The translations under genes and the position numbers were made by a program. The notes under the pieces are model-generated. The model was not told the origin of the DNA. It ran no database searches and worked only from the letters and a program-made list of their open reading frames with translations. From Planctomycetota bacterium (GTDB taxonomy: Bacteria; Planctomycetota; UBA8108; UBA1146): a stretch of 61,380 bases of DNA. Positions 8,716 to 17,865 of the stretch are shown here, one piece after another; within the stretch, counting starts at the first letter, position 1, and each line of letters opens with the position of its first letter. The DNA is taken from assembly GCA_016776905.1 (NCBI GenBank), contig JADHSM010000018.1:1-61380 (forward strand), read 5' to 3'.

Positions 8716-8745
8716 AAAAAAAAGGGCTCGCAAATGCGAACCCTT
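8716..8745 (-). terminator. Rho-independent terminator of rplM-rpsI
   Basis: On the minus strand: arms AAGGGTTCGC and GCGAGCCCTT pair over 10 positions (one G-U) around an ATTT loop, followed directly by a T-run (plus-strand A-run 8716-8723). It lies 27 bp after the rpsI stop. Confidence 0.9.
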
Positions 8746-8771
8746 TTAAAAAGCAAATTTTTGTGTCGAGA

Positions 8772-9170
8772 TTAACGTTTCGAGAACTGGAAGGAACGAC
8801 GCGCTTTTTTGCGTCCAGGCTTTTTACGCTCAACCATTCTTGAATCTCGAGTCAAGAATGTTCCCTTCCTCAAGGTCAGCTCATTCTCTTCATTCAATCG
8901 AGCAAGAGCACGAGCAAGTCCCATGACGATGGCGCCAACCTGACCGGTCGTTCCACCACCCTTGACATTCGCCCATACGTCGAATGAAGCTTCAGACTGA
9001 AGAGCTCGAAGCGGATCAAAGATACGCTCTTGGTCAGGTGCAAGACGGAAGTAATCTGTATGCTCTTTGCCATTCACAGTCATTTTCCCGCTACCTTCGC
9101 GGATGCGCACGCGTGCGGTAGACGTCTTACGACGTCCAACTCCCCAGGTGTAGTCATTAGGCTTTGCCAA
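8772..9170 (-). CDS. rpsI: 30S ribosomal protein S9
   Basis: 132 residues. The S9 core is clear: WGVGRRKTSTARVRIREGSG near the N-terminus, then GGGTTGQVGAIVMGLARAL, and the classical basic tail RMVERKKPGRKKARRSFQFSKR (last 22 residues), which reaches the ribosomal P site. It follows rplM by about 50 bp, the usual bacterial order. Confidence 0.98.
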   Translation of the reverse strand: MAKPNDYTWGVGRRKTSTARVRIREGSGKMTVNGKEHTDYFRLAPDQERIFDPLRALQSEASFDVWANVKGGGTTGQVGAIVMGLARALARLNEENELTLRKGTFLTRDSRMVERKKPGRKKARRSFQFSKR

Positions 9171-9219
9171 GTGTTCTCCTTATGAACCCGAGTCAACTCA
9201 GGTCCTTCCTCAATCTCAT

Positions 9220-9684
9220 CTATGATTTGTTGGTAATACGGATTTTCTCAAAGTGTGGTGCTTGTGCATCCATGTCATGTTCTGCGCCAGGGAAGACTTT
9301 GAGCTTCGACAGCATCTTCCGGCCCAGTCGACTCTTTGGAAGCATCCTACGAACCGCAAGACGCACGACTTCTTCAGGCTTATTTTCGATCATCCACTCC
9401 ATCGTGTTTGACCGCAGACCACCTAAGTAACCCGTATGGTAATGATAAAGAGTTTTTCCGCGCTTCGCGCCAGTGGTCAACACCAGCTTGGCATTCGTGA
9501 CGACAACGTAATCACCGCCATCGACGTGCGCTGTGTACGTCGGCTTGTTCTTGCCCATCAAAATGTTGGCAATCCCGGAAGCCATGCGCCCGAGGATTTC
9601 CTCGGAAGCGTCGACGTGATACCACCCACGAACGACGTCCTCTTTGCGTTGGACGAAGGTCTTCTGAGGGGTGTAATTCTGCAT
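9220..9684 (-). CDS. rplM: 50S ribosomal protein L13
   Basis: 154 residues from the ATG at 9684. A GTG three codons upstream is in frame, but it overlaps the Shine-Dalgarno sequence AAGGTG (9691-9696), which fits the ATG with a 6-base gap. Family hallmarks: WYHVDASEEILGRMASGIA, then VVVTNAKLVLTTGAKRGKTLYHYHTGYLGG in successive blocks, and RMLPKSRLGRKMLSKLKVFPG. First gene of the L13-S9 operon. Confidence 0.98.
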   Translation of the reverse strand: MQNYTPQKTFVQRKEDVVRGWYHVDASEEILGRMASGIANILMGKNKPTYTAHVDGGDYVVVTNAKLVLTTGAKRGKTLYHYHTGYLGGLRSNTMEWMIENKPEEVVRLAVRRMLPKSRLGRKMLSKLKVFPGAEHDMDAQAPHFEKIRITNKS

Positions 9685-9795
9685 TCTGTTCACCTTGATC
9701 CATTTCCCCCGTAAGCCAGAAACGTTTTTCGCTCTGGCCCGTTCATGATGGCACGGTCCACCAAGTCCAACGAAAGACCTGGCACTGGACTGTCC

Positions 9796-9820
9796 TGCAC
9801 TTCCGGGAGCCCGAAGTGCA
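9796..9820 (-). promoter_or_regulatory. 5'-terminal hairpin of the rplM leader
   Basis: Arms TGCACTTC and GAAGTGCA form an 8-bp stem, with two further G-C pairs possible across a bulge, at the predicted 5' end of the rplM transcript. Ribosomal-protein leaders often carry autoregulatory structures, and L13 leaders are known in other phyla; this one is not recognised as a described class. It might only protect the 5' end, or terminate the upstream gene (no T-run follows). Confidence 0.45.
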
Positions 9821-9827
9821 AGCAGGA

Positions 9828-9856
9828 ATCGTATTTGTAACGCTGGAAGGTGTCAA
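9828..9856 (-). promoter_or_regulatory. Sigma-70-type promoter for rplM-rpsI
   Basis: On the minus strand a perfect TTGACA (9856-9851) is followed after exactly 17 bases by TACGAT (9833-9828), a 4/6 match to TATAAT. Transcription should start near 9821, giving a leader of about 137 bases before the rplM ATG. Confidence 0.65.
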
Positions 9857-9901
9857 CGGACATCCGCTATTCCCGAGCGAATTTAACCGCAAGAGGGCAA
9901 T

Positions 9902-12241
9902 TTATTGACTTTTTGGCTCGTCAGGGCCGATTTCGGGAGAATCTACGCTTTTGAGACCGCTGTTATCGACGGGATTTCCTTGCCCCCGAGAAGCTCCCAG
10001 TGAAGTGAGCAAATTCCGAGAGAGATCCTTGCCTTGATCCTCTCTCAAGGGGAGCAGGTACTCTAATCGTTCCCTCAGGCGGCTCAAATCTGCCCCACCT
10101 GCCATCTTCAACCAATGGTCCACTTCTGAGTCATTCAACCAAGGTTCGGCGGGGAATGGCACACCAGGAACCCGACTCCATGCTTTTTCCACTTTTTCGA
10201 ATGCATCTGCAGGCCCTTTGCTTGAGCCGGCAACGAGCAAGACCTCTCCTGTTCCCGGTGGATACCAGATCTGTACTTGTCCCAGAGCCTGTCGGAATGA
10301 ATCCAGAATCGCTGCAAATTCAGGAATATCGATGCGATAGAGTTGGAGCCACTGAATCACCACTCCTGTGGGCTTGACTCGACTGGCCAGGAGTTCATGA
10401 AAATCAGGAGTAAACAGAGGTGTCGACCAAGGAAGCCATGGTTCTGAAGGCTGAATCACGATGGCGTCCCAAAGCCTGAGGTTCTGTACCAGATAGGATC
10501 GGGCATCGTCGATGACGAGTTGCGGAGCGGTGCGTCCCAGAAGAGCCGCATTTTCATGAGGAAAAACCTCTGCTCCCGCAGGAGAGAGTAAAGCAGCTTT
10601 GACAGCCGGTTCGATTTCGAGAACGATGATTTCACCGTCCCAAGTCTCGACCGCTGAAGCAACGCTGGTGCCCCCCCCCAATCCGACCACCAAGAGTGAC
10701 CCGGAGCCTTTTCCTGTCCAAGTGGGAAGTACTCCAAGAAGCACCTCTGTGGGCATGTCCGCCAAGCTGGGCTCACCGGGAATGAGAGGGACACTTCCTT
10801 CGATCCGTCCACCCACTCGCAGGTATCCCGTATTCTGAGCGGTATCTTTCTCGATGAGAACATTCCCTAGTTTGCCTGGGAAAAAACCTGCAATCTCTCG
10901 ATTCTGCCAAGCGGTGAGGGCTTCTCCGCTCGCCACTTCCTGACGATCCCATTGAAATACGCCAGCCCCCATGAGATTGGAATCCCAATAACTCCCTGCA
11001 GAAGCGAGCAATAATGCTCCACAGAGAAATGCTCCCGCAGAAGTTCCATGGCCACTTTTCCGCAATTGGGGAACACCGACCGCAAATGTCAGAATTCCGC
11101 AAGCGATAAAGAGTCCCAGCAAACCATACTTGGGTAAAGCCCAGACCGCTGTCAGACCCAACCCGATCACCCCACCAATCAACTGCGCACCTTGCAAAAC
11201 CCCAGCACCTCTATCAAGTCGTCCATGTTCGCCATGCAGAACCATCATTGCAGGCACGAGGATTCCGGCAAAAAATGAGGGGGGTCCAACAACCATAAGA
11301 ATGATCAACACTTCGCTCATGTATACCCAGAGCCCTGCTGAGCCGGAGAACACCTGAACCGAATAGATAAACAGATGGGGAGCAAACGACAGTATCAGAA
11401 GTGACAAGCCCTGTGTAATCAGCCAAAGCGCCCAGCAAAACCTTTGAATACGTTCTTTGCCCACTCTCGATCTCAATGCCGGCATCGACTGAGCACCGAG
11501 GGCCGCTCCAAGAAGTGCAATCGCAGAAGTGATGCCAAAGATCGTAAGAGTCGACCCGAGGACTTCACCTAAAGCACGTACCCACCCGAGTTGGATCGAC
11601 ATGGAGATCAGTCCAACCCAAAAGGCAACCATGATGGAAGGATTCAAAACCGGGGCATCTCGTTCCAATAGCTCTGAAGGCTCACGTGTTCTGACTTCTT
11701 CGGCACGACAACAGGCGAGCAACATCAACATGGCACACGCCAAAGTTCCAAGTTCACCTAATCCCGGTAATAAGAGCAACGGAGTCAATGCAGCACCCAC
11801 CGCACTTCCAACATCGAGTGCACAGACTCCGAATGACGTTCTTTCAAGAACCTGAGCGCGGGAAGTATTGAAAGCAGAGGTGATCGCTGCTCCTAGCGGA
11901 ATAGCGCCACAAAGGAGAGGCAGTGAAAGCGAGATCCGAATCAGAGGAAGCCCTCCGATACTGCTGCCCTCAACAATAAAGGGGAGAAGGTAGATCACCC
12001 AAATTCCCGCTGGAACACAACCGAGAAGAGCGATGCGACACCAGTGAGAAGGTTGAGAGCGTCTTTCCTCACCCCGTGTCACCAGAATCTGACCCGCGGC
12101 CAAACCGAGAAGCGCGATGTTCATCGCCAACGCGACACCCTCAAAAGTATTACCAAAAACAGTAGCGAGATTTCTGGCGACAAGAACTTCAAGGATCATC
12201 AATGAGGCCCCTATGACAGCAAGTTTAGGAATTGCGTTCAT
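9902..12241 (-). CDS. Polytopic membrane protein with a C-terminal spermidine-synthase-like domain
   Basis: 779 residues. Roughly the first 420 form about ten membrane helices; the rest is a Rossmann-type domain like spermidine synthase, with LLVVGLGGGTSVASAVE (about 520-535) and VIDDARSYL (about 575). The same fusion is common in bacterial 'MFS-spermidine synthase' proteins of unproven function. The catalytic loop of true aminopropyltransferases (D-x-S-D-P) here reads IQPSEPW: the first Asp is Gln and the second Glu, so polyamine synthesis is doubtful. The ATG lies 3 bp after the upstream stop, so it is the last gene of the glycosyltransferase run. Confidence 0.8.
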   Translation of the reverse strand: MNAIPKLAVIGASLMILEVLVARNLATVFGNTFEGVALAMNIALLGLAAGQILVTRGEERRSQPSHWCRIALLGCVPAGIWVIYLLPFIVEGSSIGGLPLIRISLSLPLLCGAIPLGAAITSAFNTSRAQVLERTSFGVCALDVGSAVGAALTPLLLLPGLGELGTLACAMLMLLACCRAEEVRTREPSELLERDAPVLNPSIMVAFWVGLISMSIQLGWVRALGEVLGSTLTIFGITSAIALLGAALGAQSMPALRSRVGKERIQRFCWALWLITQGLSLLILSFAPHLFIYSVQVFSGSAGLWVYMSEVLIILMVVGPPSFFAGILVPAMMVLHGEHGRLDRGAGVLQGAQLIGGVIGLGLTAVWALPKYGLLGLFIACGILTFAVGVPQLRKSGHGTSAGAFLCGALLLASAGSYWDSNLMGAGVFQWDRQEVASGEALTAWQNREIAGFFPGKLGNVLIEKDTAQNTGYLRVGGRIEGSVPLIPGEPSLADMPTEVLLGVLPTWTGKGSGSLLVVGLGGGTSVASAVETWDGEIIVLEIEPAVKAALLSPAGAEVFPHENAALLGRTAPQLVIDDARSYLVQNLRLWDAIVIQPSEPWLPWSTPLFTPDFHELLASRVKPTGVVIQWLQLYRIDIPEFAAILDSFRQALGQVQIWYPPGTGEVLLVAGSSKGPADAFEKVEKAWSRVPGVPFPAEPWLNDSEVDHWLKMAGGADLSRLRERLEYLLPLREDQGKDLSRNLLTSLGASRGQGNPVDNSGLKSVDSPEIGPDEPKSQ

Positions 12242-12244
12242 AGG

Positions 12245-14971
12245 TTATGAGTCTCCCTGGTCGCCAGCATTTTCGAGTCCTTCTAATTCATTGATTCTAT
12301 CCCGAAGTCGTCGCTTGCGATCTTCGTCGTCATCTCCCGACTCATCGAGGTGACGTTGATACCACTGCCGAGCTTCATCGGGCATACCCGCTTGATCAGC
12401 AAGAGCACCGAGTTGGACAAACATCGAGGGATGCTTGACCCCCTCCGTTTCCTGACGCTCAAGAAACAAAAACGCAGTTTCGGGACCCTGCTGTCGTCGA
12501 AGTACCTCTGTCGCTTCAAGAATGAATTCTGAGCGAGCTTCAAGCTTAACTTTATCCATCAGTTTCGAATAATTCTCGCCTGAGAGTTTCCACTCTCCTC
12601 GGCGAGCATCTAAACGAGCCAATCGAAGAAGGAGGTCTAGTCTTCTTTCCAACTCCGCAGGCCCCTCAGCCTGCTTTTCTGCTTCGACGAAGGCTTCCCT
12701 AGCCTTCTCTTCCTTCCCTTCATCCAACAGTTTCTCTGCCAACAGGGTCAAGGTGGATATTCTTGTGGGATCAGGAAGAGCTTCAGCTCCACCTTGTTCA
12801 ATACGATCCCTCACAAGCATCTGACGAAGACCCTGTATCGCCTGTGCATTTCCTGGGAATTTTTCAAGAACCTTCTCAAAGTGAAAACGCGCTTGTTCGC
12901 GGTCTTGACTGGATAAGAGCAATTCCCCTAATGAAAGATGAGAAGGAAGATGTTCGGGATCTATTTCGAGGAGCTCCACGAGAACTTTACGAGCGTCCTG
13001 CGGACGTCCCAACTTCAGTAAACATTCCGCTTGGCGATATCTTGCAGTACTGGCACGCCCTCCGTCTTCGATAGTCCTCAATGCAATTTGGAAACAGTTG
13101 AGAGCCGATTCGAATTGTTCCCACTGAAGAAGAGACATACCTTCCTGATAGGACACGCGAGATGGGGCATTGCCTCCCAAATTAACGGCTACAGTTCGAG
13201 CCTTCTCGATATAGCCTGAAAAGGATTCCTTGTCAGCAATCGCTGACAATAACAACAAGGCCTCTAATTTCTGTTCAGGAAGTGTCGACTCAAGATCAAC
13301 TAATCTATTTGCGGTATCACGAGCCGCTTCATCTTCTGAAAGTCGAATATGAACCTTCATCAGTTCAAACCAAGGCAAGGATTGCTCGGCTACCGGACTT
13401 CCATCCGTATCGTCTTCTTCAACGAGCTGTAACAAATCTAATTTAGCGCCCTCTAGGTGAGAGGCCGCAGCATTGAGTCCCGCTCTGATCTGTAATGATT
13501 GAAGATATGTCCCTTGTTGTAAGGCATCGCGTTGAACAGGCTCTAGAAGATCGATGGATCGAGTCAAACCGTCGATGGCGACTCTGTTCCACCCTTTATC
13601 TCTCGCGGCGTCTGCAAGACCAAACCAAGCTCTGGCACAGTTCGGCTGTTTTTCAGTAGCACTGGTCCATAACTCATATGGGCCTTGCCAATCCTGTAAT
13701 CGGCTCTGAGTCATGACCGAGAAAACGATTAACACCAACGGTAATATCAAGGATCGCCACCCCGGATACTTTCGTTCCACTGTCACCAATAGAGAAGCCA
13801 ACAGAAACAGGGGAGCCATCAGAGGAAGGTACAAAAACCTCTCTGCAAATCTTTCAGGATGCGGAATGATTTGTAGCACTGGCGAGAGTAACAAGAAAAA
13901 CAAAGGCCAACTCAGAACTGAAAAGAACTCTGGTCCTTTTCTCCAAGCTCTATGCAACAGATACAAAACAAAGATCCAACCCAATATTGAGGTCCAAGGA
14001 TCGAATGGCCCTGAAGAAGGGACGATTGCTGCATATGAATAATCAACAGTGAGATTGAACGGGAAGAATACGAGTAGGACGTAACGCGATAAAACTCGCC
14101 CCAATGTCCAAATAGTGGCCCATAAGCTCCCCCCCCAATACTCAGTGCCAGCTCCAGGATGGTGCTGACTGAGGAGATCCCAAGTCAAGGCCAGGACCAC
14201 CAATAAAGAGGGCAACCAAATACGATATGAATGCCAACCATTCGAGAGAGAGAAACTCAGTTTCTCTCTCTCATCCTGATCTACAGGATTTCGATGAACA
14301 CATGAAAAGAGAAACAGACAGAGAGGAAGCGTAGCGGCCATTTCTTTTGCAGACATCGCCAAAGCAGCGAGAAGCGCGATACATATACCGCGAGCCCACC
14401 CTCCGTGATTTCTGGAATACACGGCCAACAACAATGCCGAAAGATAGAAGAATGCGAAAAGCACATCTCGTCTGCCGGAAATCCATGCGACCGCTTCGCT
14501 CTGAACAGGATGGGTAAGAAATACCAGGGAGACACCCAAGGAAACGATGGCCCCTTCTCCCGGCCACCATTTTCGAATCATCATGCACAGTAAAAACGCG
14601 CAACCGACATGCAATAACAGGTTATGAATATGAAATGGAATCGTTGCTTTCGGATCTTCGGGATCAGAGATTCCCATCGATCTGAGGATCAAGACATCGA
14701 GTCGATACGAGATAAATCGAACGGGCCTAAACCCGGTTCGAACTTCATCTCCGACTCGAGGACCAGAAACAAGAATATCTCGCCAAGATTCAAGTTCTTC
14801 GCTCGGACCTTCCCAATCTCTCCATAACCATTCATGACCCGTGACGAGTCTTTCATCATCAAAGACCCATTGTCCATCCATCGCGGGAGCGTAAAGTACG
14901 AAACCTGCCAACAGAAGAATGAAAAATTGAATAACGGGCTTGTTCAAATTGTTCAAGTCATGACCTCGCAT
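12245..14971 (-). CDS. GT-C-type membrane glycosyltransferase with a TPR tail (TMTC-like)
   Basis: 908 residues. The N-terminal half (to about 410) has some ten membrane segments. After the first is FDDERLV, the paired-acid motif of GT-C enzymes in the first extracytoplasmic loop, and further on EAVAWISGRRDVLFAFFYL, typical of the TMTC/DUF1736 group of O-mannosyltransferase-like proteins. The C-terminal half is a long series of TPR units (for example FESALNCFQIALRTIEDG and DREQARFHFEKVLEKFPGN). Such enzymes transfer a sugar from a polyprenyl-phosphate donor to protein outside the cytoplasm. Its start overlaps the upstream GT4 gene by 19 bp. Acceptor and sugar are unknown. Confidence 0.82.
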   Translation of the reverse strand: MRGHDLNNLNKPVIQFFILLLAGFVLYAPAMDGQWVFDDERLVTGHEWLWRDWEGPSEELESWRDILVSGPRVGDEVRTGFRPVRFISYRLDVLILRSMGISDPEDPKATIPFHIHNLLLHVGCAFLLCMMIRKWWPGEGAIVSLGVSLVFLTHPVQSEAVAWISGRRDVLFAFFYLSALLLAVYSRNHGGWARGICIALLAALAMSAKEMAATLPLCLFLFSCVHRNPVDQDEREKLSFSLSNGWHSYRIWLPSLLVVLALTWDLLSQHHPGAGTEYWGGSLWATIWTLGRVLSRYVLLVFFPFNLTVDYSYAAIVPSSGPFDPWTSILGWIFVLYLLHRAWRKGPEFFSVLSWPLFFLLLSPVLQIIPHPERFAERFLYLPLMAPLFLLASLLVTVERKYPGWRSLILPLVLIVFSVMTQSRLQDWQGPYELWTSATEKQPNCARAWFGLADAARDKGWNRVAIDGLTRSIDLLEPVQRDALQQGTYLQSLQIRAGLNAAASHLEGAKLDLLQLVEEDDTDGSPVAEQSLPWFELMKVHIRLSEDEAARDTANRLVDLESTLPEQKLEALLLLSAIADKESFSGYIEKARTVAVNLGGNAPSRVSYQEGMSLLQWEQFESALNCFQIALRTIEDGGRASTARYRQAECLLKLGRPQDARKVLVELLEIDPEHLPSHLSLGELLLSSQDREQARFHFEKVLEKFPGNAQAIQGLRQMLVRDRIEQGGAEALPDPTRISTLTLLAEKLLDEGKEEKAREAFVEAEKQAEGPAELERRLDLLLRLARLDARRGEWKLSGENYSKLMDKVKLEARSEFILEATEVLRRQQGPETAFLFLERQETEGVKHPSMFVQLGALADQAGMPDEARQWYQRHLDESGDDDEDRKRRLRDRINELEGLENAGDQGDS

Positions 14972-16089
14972 AATATCTGTGCCATGCGATGCGCACTGTC
15001 TTCTCGAAAAATGACCTTTTGACCTTCAGGTCTCAAATCTTCACGTTTCTGAACGAGCAATTCGGGACGATCGGTCAATTCACTCAACAAAGAAGTCAGC
15101 TGTTTCTCAATCGCAACGTCACCTGCTTCTGAAAGGTTGAACCAACCACTCTCGTCACTAAACAAGTCAGGGATTCCACCGACAGGAGTCGCAGCGACAG
15201 GTAGTTGACGAGCGATGGCCTCCTGAACAACCAGAGGAGTTCCCTCCCCATGGCTAGGAAGCAGTAGCAAATCAGCACTATCCATGGCTCTACGAACTTC
15301 TTTCAAATCCTTAGCCCCATACAATATCGGTTCATATGAGCCACAACCGGTCATGGGCCCCTCACCGATCACATGAAAACGAACATCTAGCCCATTTTCA
15401 ACTGCCGACTGAACCGCTCGTAAAGCACGACCATAACCTTTGGATTCGATGCGTTCACCCACGTACAAGACCTGGAGTCCCGTGTTTTTCCTCGAGATCG
15501 TGCCCGGTTCGCGAAAGAGTGGATCAATTCCAACCGGCAGAACTTCGACTCCAGATATCTGATGTCGGTCTTCGAGTTCTTGAGCCATATCAGCACTGAC
15601 TGCCAAGACTTTTGTCGCTTCCTGCAGTCCCTTTTTGAGAAACCAGCTTCCTATGCGTTTTCGGCCATGCACATGAACGTCACTCCCGTGGCACCAAACC
15701 ACGACAGGAATGCCATGTTTCTTCGCCCACGAGGAAACGAGAAGTGCGCCCGGTACCGCCCAGTGCACCAGAATCACATTTTTTGAATCGGAACGGCTCC
15801 ATTTTTTCAGGGACCGACGAGCAGAGAGTACCCATGACATTGAAGCTAAGGTGCCAGCCCCACCACTTCTGGGAGATTTCCCACCCGAAAAATATCGAAA
15901 CCTGCGGATCGACAAAGGGCCATCTTGTTCCTCGACAGAATCTTTGGGATGAATGGCTGGAGCAAGAATCTCGGTCTCGAAACGGGAGGAGAGTTCCTCA
16001 TGAAAATCGCGAATAAATCGTGCACGCCATGGTTCTACAGTACCTGGCCAGGAAGCAGAAAAGACTTTCAGACACGGCTTATCGATCAC
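14953..16089 (-). CDS. Glycosyltransferase family 4 protein
   Basis: 378 residues with the GT-B fold of GT4 retaining glycosyltransferases: N-terminal domain with VVWCHGSDVHVHG, linker, and C-terminal donor-binding domain with LQVLYVGERIESKG and EGTPLVVQEAIA, the E-x7-E type motif contacting the nucleotide sugar. No membrane segment, so cytoplasmic or peripheral. The start is GTG, overlapping the GT2 stop (GTGA). Donor and acceptor cannot be told. Confidence 0.88.
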   Translation of the reverse strand: MIDKPCLKVFSASWPGTVEPWRARFIRDFHEELSSRFETEILAPAIHPKDSVEEQDGPLSIRRFRYFSGGKSPRSGGAGTLASMSWVLSARRSLKKWSRSDSKNVILVHWAVPGALLVSSWAKKHGIPVVVWCHGSDVHVHGRKRIGSWFLKKGLQEATKVLAVSADMAQELEDRHQISGVEVLPVGIDPLFREPGTISRKNTGLQVLYVGERIESKGYGRALRAVQSAVENGLDVRFHVIGEGPMTGCGSYEPILYGAKDLKEVRRAMDSADLLLLPSHGEGTPLVVQEAIARQLPVAATPVGGIPDLFSDESGWFNLSEAGDVAIEKQLTSLLSELTDRPELLVQKREDLRPEGQKVIFREDSAHRMAQILCEVMT

Positions 16090-17048
16090 GTTAATCGTTC
16101 ATGCTCTTCCTGAACATCCAGAACTCTACGTCTGGACTTACTTTGCATATTCGTTTTCCCAGAAAACCATTCTGCAAGGCATCCTACTAACATCAGTTGT
16201 AATCCAGCAAGACTGAGCAATGCTCCCAATACCAAAAGTGGATACCGATAATTGATGGTTCCATCCACAATTCTGGAATAGCCCAAAAATCCCAATATCA
16301 GGATTCCTGGAATGCAGATTCCGAGGCCCCATCTCAAGAGAGATCTACCTGGACGATCCTGGCCGCGAAGGAATATCAACAAAGTGATCAAATCAATGGA
16401 AGCTGAGAACGCTCTCGAAATACCGAAATGAGAAGTTCCCGTCTGACGAGGCCTATGGGGAACAGCGACCTCAGTCACTCTGTATCCCCAACGGGCTGCA
16501 ACCAAATGCATGTAACGAAAATGACCTCCAGAGAGAGGAACCGACAATGCCAATTCACGGGACAGCACTTTAAATCCACAATTTCCGTCACGCAAAGGAG
16601 GACCGCCTACGCAACGCACGACACAATTGTAAATTTTAGAGGAGATTCTTCGACTGATATCATCCGCGCGATGTTGACGCCACCCCACAACCATATCGAA
16701 GCCATCTCTGACCCTATCAACCAATCGTTGAATCTCTTCGGGCGGCTCCTGTAAATCGGCATCGATAGTGGCTATCAACTGACCGGCAGAGATACCAAAA
16801 CCAGCGGCTAACGCATCGCCTTTACCGAGAGATCTGCGTAATCTCAAAACCTTGCATCTAGGATCATGACTCGTCAACAACTCTAATTTCTCTGCGGTTC
16901 CGTCTTTGGATCCGTCATCGACAAAGATGACTTCAAAGCCCGCCACGTCCAACCATTCGAGAGAAGGAAGAACACGATCGAGCAAAGCGGGAATCGCTTC
17001 GATCTCGTCACGAACCGGAATCACCATACTGAGTTCTGGTTTATTCAT
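16086..17048 (-). CDS. Glycosyltransferase family 2 protein (polyprenyl-phosphate sugar synthase type)
   Basis: 320 residues. The GT2 domain (about 1-215) shows SMVIPVRDE, VIFVDDGSKDGTAEKLE and TIDADLQEPPEEI (the DXD-equivalent), in the style of dolichol-phosphate mannose synthase or ArnC. Two C-terminal membrane helices (about 240-290) fit ArnC-like enzymes that load a sugar onto a polyprenyl phosphate. ATG overlaps the HAD gene stop (TGATG) and its own stop overlaps the GT4 start. With the downstream GT-C gene it may form a donor-making and donor-using pair. Confidence 0.88.
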   Translation of the reverse strand: MNKPELSMVIPVRDEIEAIPALLDRVLPSLEWLDVAGFEVIFVDDGSKDGTAEKLELLTSHDPRCKVLRLRRSLGKGDALAAGFGISAGQLIATIDADLQEPPEEIQRLVDRVRDGFDMVVGWRQHRADDISRRISSKIYNCVVRCVGGPPLRDGNCGFKVLSRELALSVPLSGGHFRYMHLVAARWGYRVTEVAVPHRPRQTGTSHFGISRAFSASIDLITLLIFLRGQDRPGRSLLRWGLGICIPGILILGFLGYSRIVDGTINYRYPLLVLGALLSLAGLQLMLVGCLAEWFSGKTNMQSKSRRRVLDVQEEHERLT

Positions 17049-17779
17049 CAGAGAACCTCCGGAACCATGACACCTTGATCTCTCAAGATTTCAGATAGAT
17101 CCCAGAAATTTTGGATCACATGATCTGGCTTTGTTTCCCCAGTGATCGACCTAAATCGATCTTCACGGCTCACCAGTACGGTCACCATTCCGATTTCGTT
17201 GGCAGGATCGATGTCGTGAAGAGGGTTGTCACCAATGTAGAGACATTCGGATGGTCTCAAATTCAAATCCGTACATGCACGCTGATACAGTTTGGGATTT
17301 GGCTTAGAGATGCCGACTTGATGGGAAATGAATATCGCTCTGTGATCGAAGTAATCCAGCAGTCTCAATCGAATCAGTTTCTCCGACTGCTTCACTTCTA
17401 GACCCTCCGTAATAATACCCAACTTCAAGTCGGTTCTCGCCAAGCGGCGTATCATCTCGTGGGCATCTTCGAAGGGTTCTAAGAATCGGGTTTTCGTATC
17501 GTGATAAGCAACGATTCCTGCCGAGATAATAACGGCGGGATTGAGACCCTTCATCGATCGACGAGGTAATCGAAGCAATAATTTGTCAAAGTGGCCTTCA
17601 TAGTTGGAAGAAAACTCCTTCACAACCTCGGCCAATTCCTCAAGAAGAACTTCTTCTTCCATCTCGAGCCCCGCCTTAATCATGGCGCGAACACTGGCTC
17701 TTCTCGCCCGTGCGGCAAAATCGACAGTCGAAAACAACGTGCCATCGATATCAAAAAATATGGCTCTTATTTGACTCAT
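17048..17779 (-). CDS. HAD-superfamily hydrolase (TIGR02253-like)
   Basis: 243 residues. Motif I FFDIDGTL (nucleophile Asp), motif II in the LGIITEG strand, the motif III Lys in GISKPNPKLY and motif IV GDNPLHDID are all present. The cap region with SNYEGHFDKLLLRL and GIVAYHDTKTRFLEPF resembles the TIGR02253 subfamily, mostly of archaeal origin, with unknown phosphoester substrate. I use the ATG at 17779 because GGTGG stands 5 bases upstream; a TTG at 17797 is possible. It begins the glycosyltransferase run. Confidence 0.87.
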   Translation of the reverse strand: MSQIRAIFFDIDGTLFSTVDFAARARRASVRAMIKAGLEMEEEVLLEELAEVVKEFSSNYEGHFDKLLLRLPRRSMKGLNPAVIISAGIVAYHDTKTRFLEPFEDAHEMIRRLARTDLKLGIITEGLEVKQSEKLIRLRLLDYFDHRAIFISHQVGISKPNPKLYQRACTDLNLRPSECLYIGDNPLHDIDPANEIGMVTVLVSREDRFRSITGETKPDHVIQNFWDLSEILRDQGVMVPEVL

Positions 17780-17802
17780 CAATACCACCCCGGTCAAAAC
17801 AC

Positions 17803-17841
17803 GAGGGTCGCCTCCAGGACATTATCCTGGCAGCGACCCTC
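17803..17841 (-). terminator. Strong hairpin after secretin B, probable terminator or attenuator
   Basis: Outer arms GAGGGTCGC and GCGACCCTC pair over 9 bp, inner arms CCAGGA and TCCTGG add 6 more. It begins 25 bp after the secretin B stop and ends 24 bp before the HAD start. The T-run after it is poor (CGTGTTTTG), so termination may be partial or factor-assisted. It separates the secretin/ExbBD run from the glycosyltransferase run. Confidence 0.6.
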
Positions 17842-17865
17842 GCAACTGACCTCACAACCTGAGGA

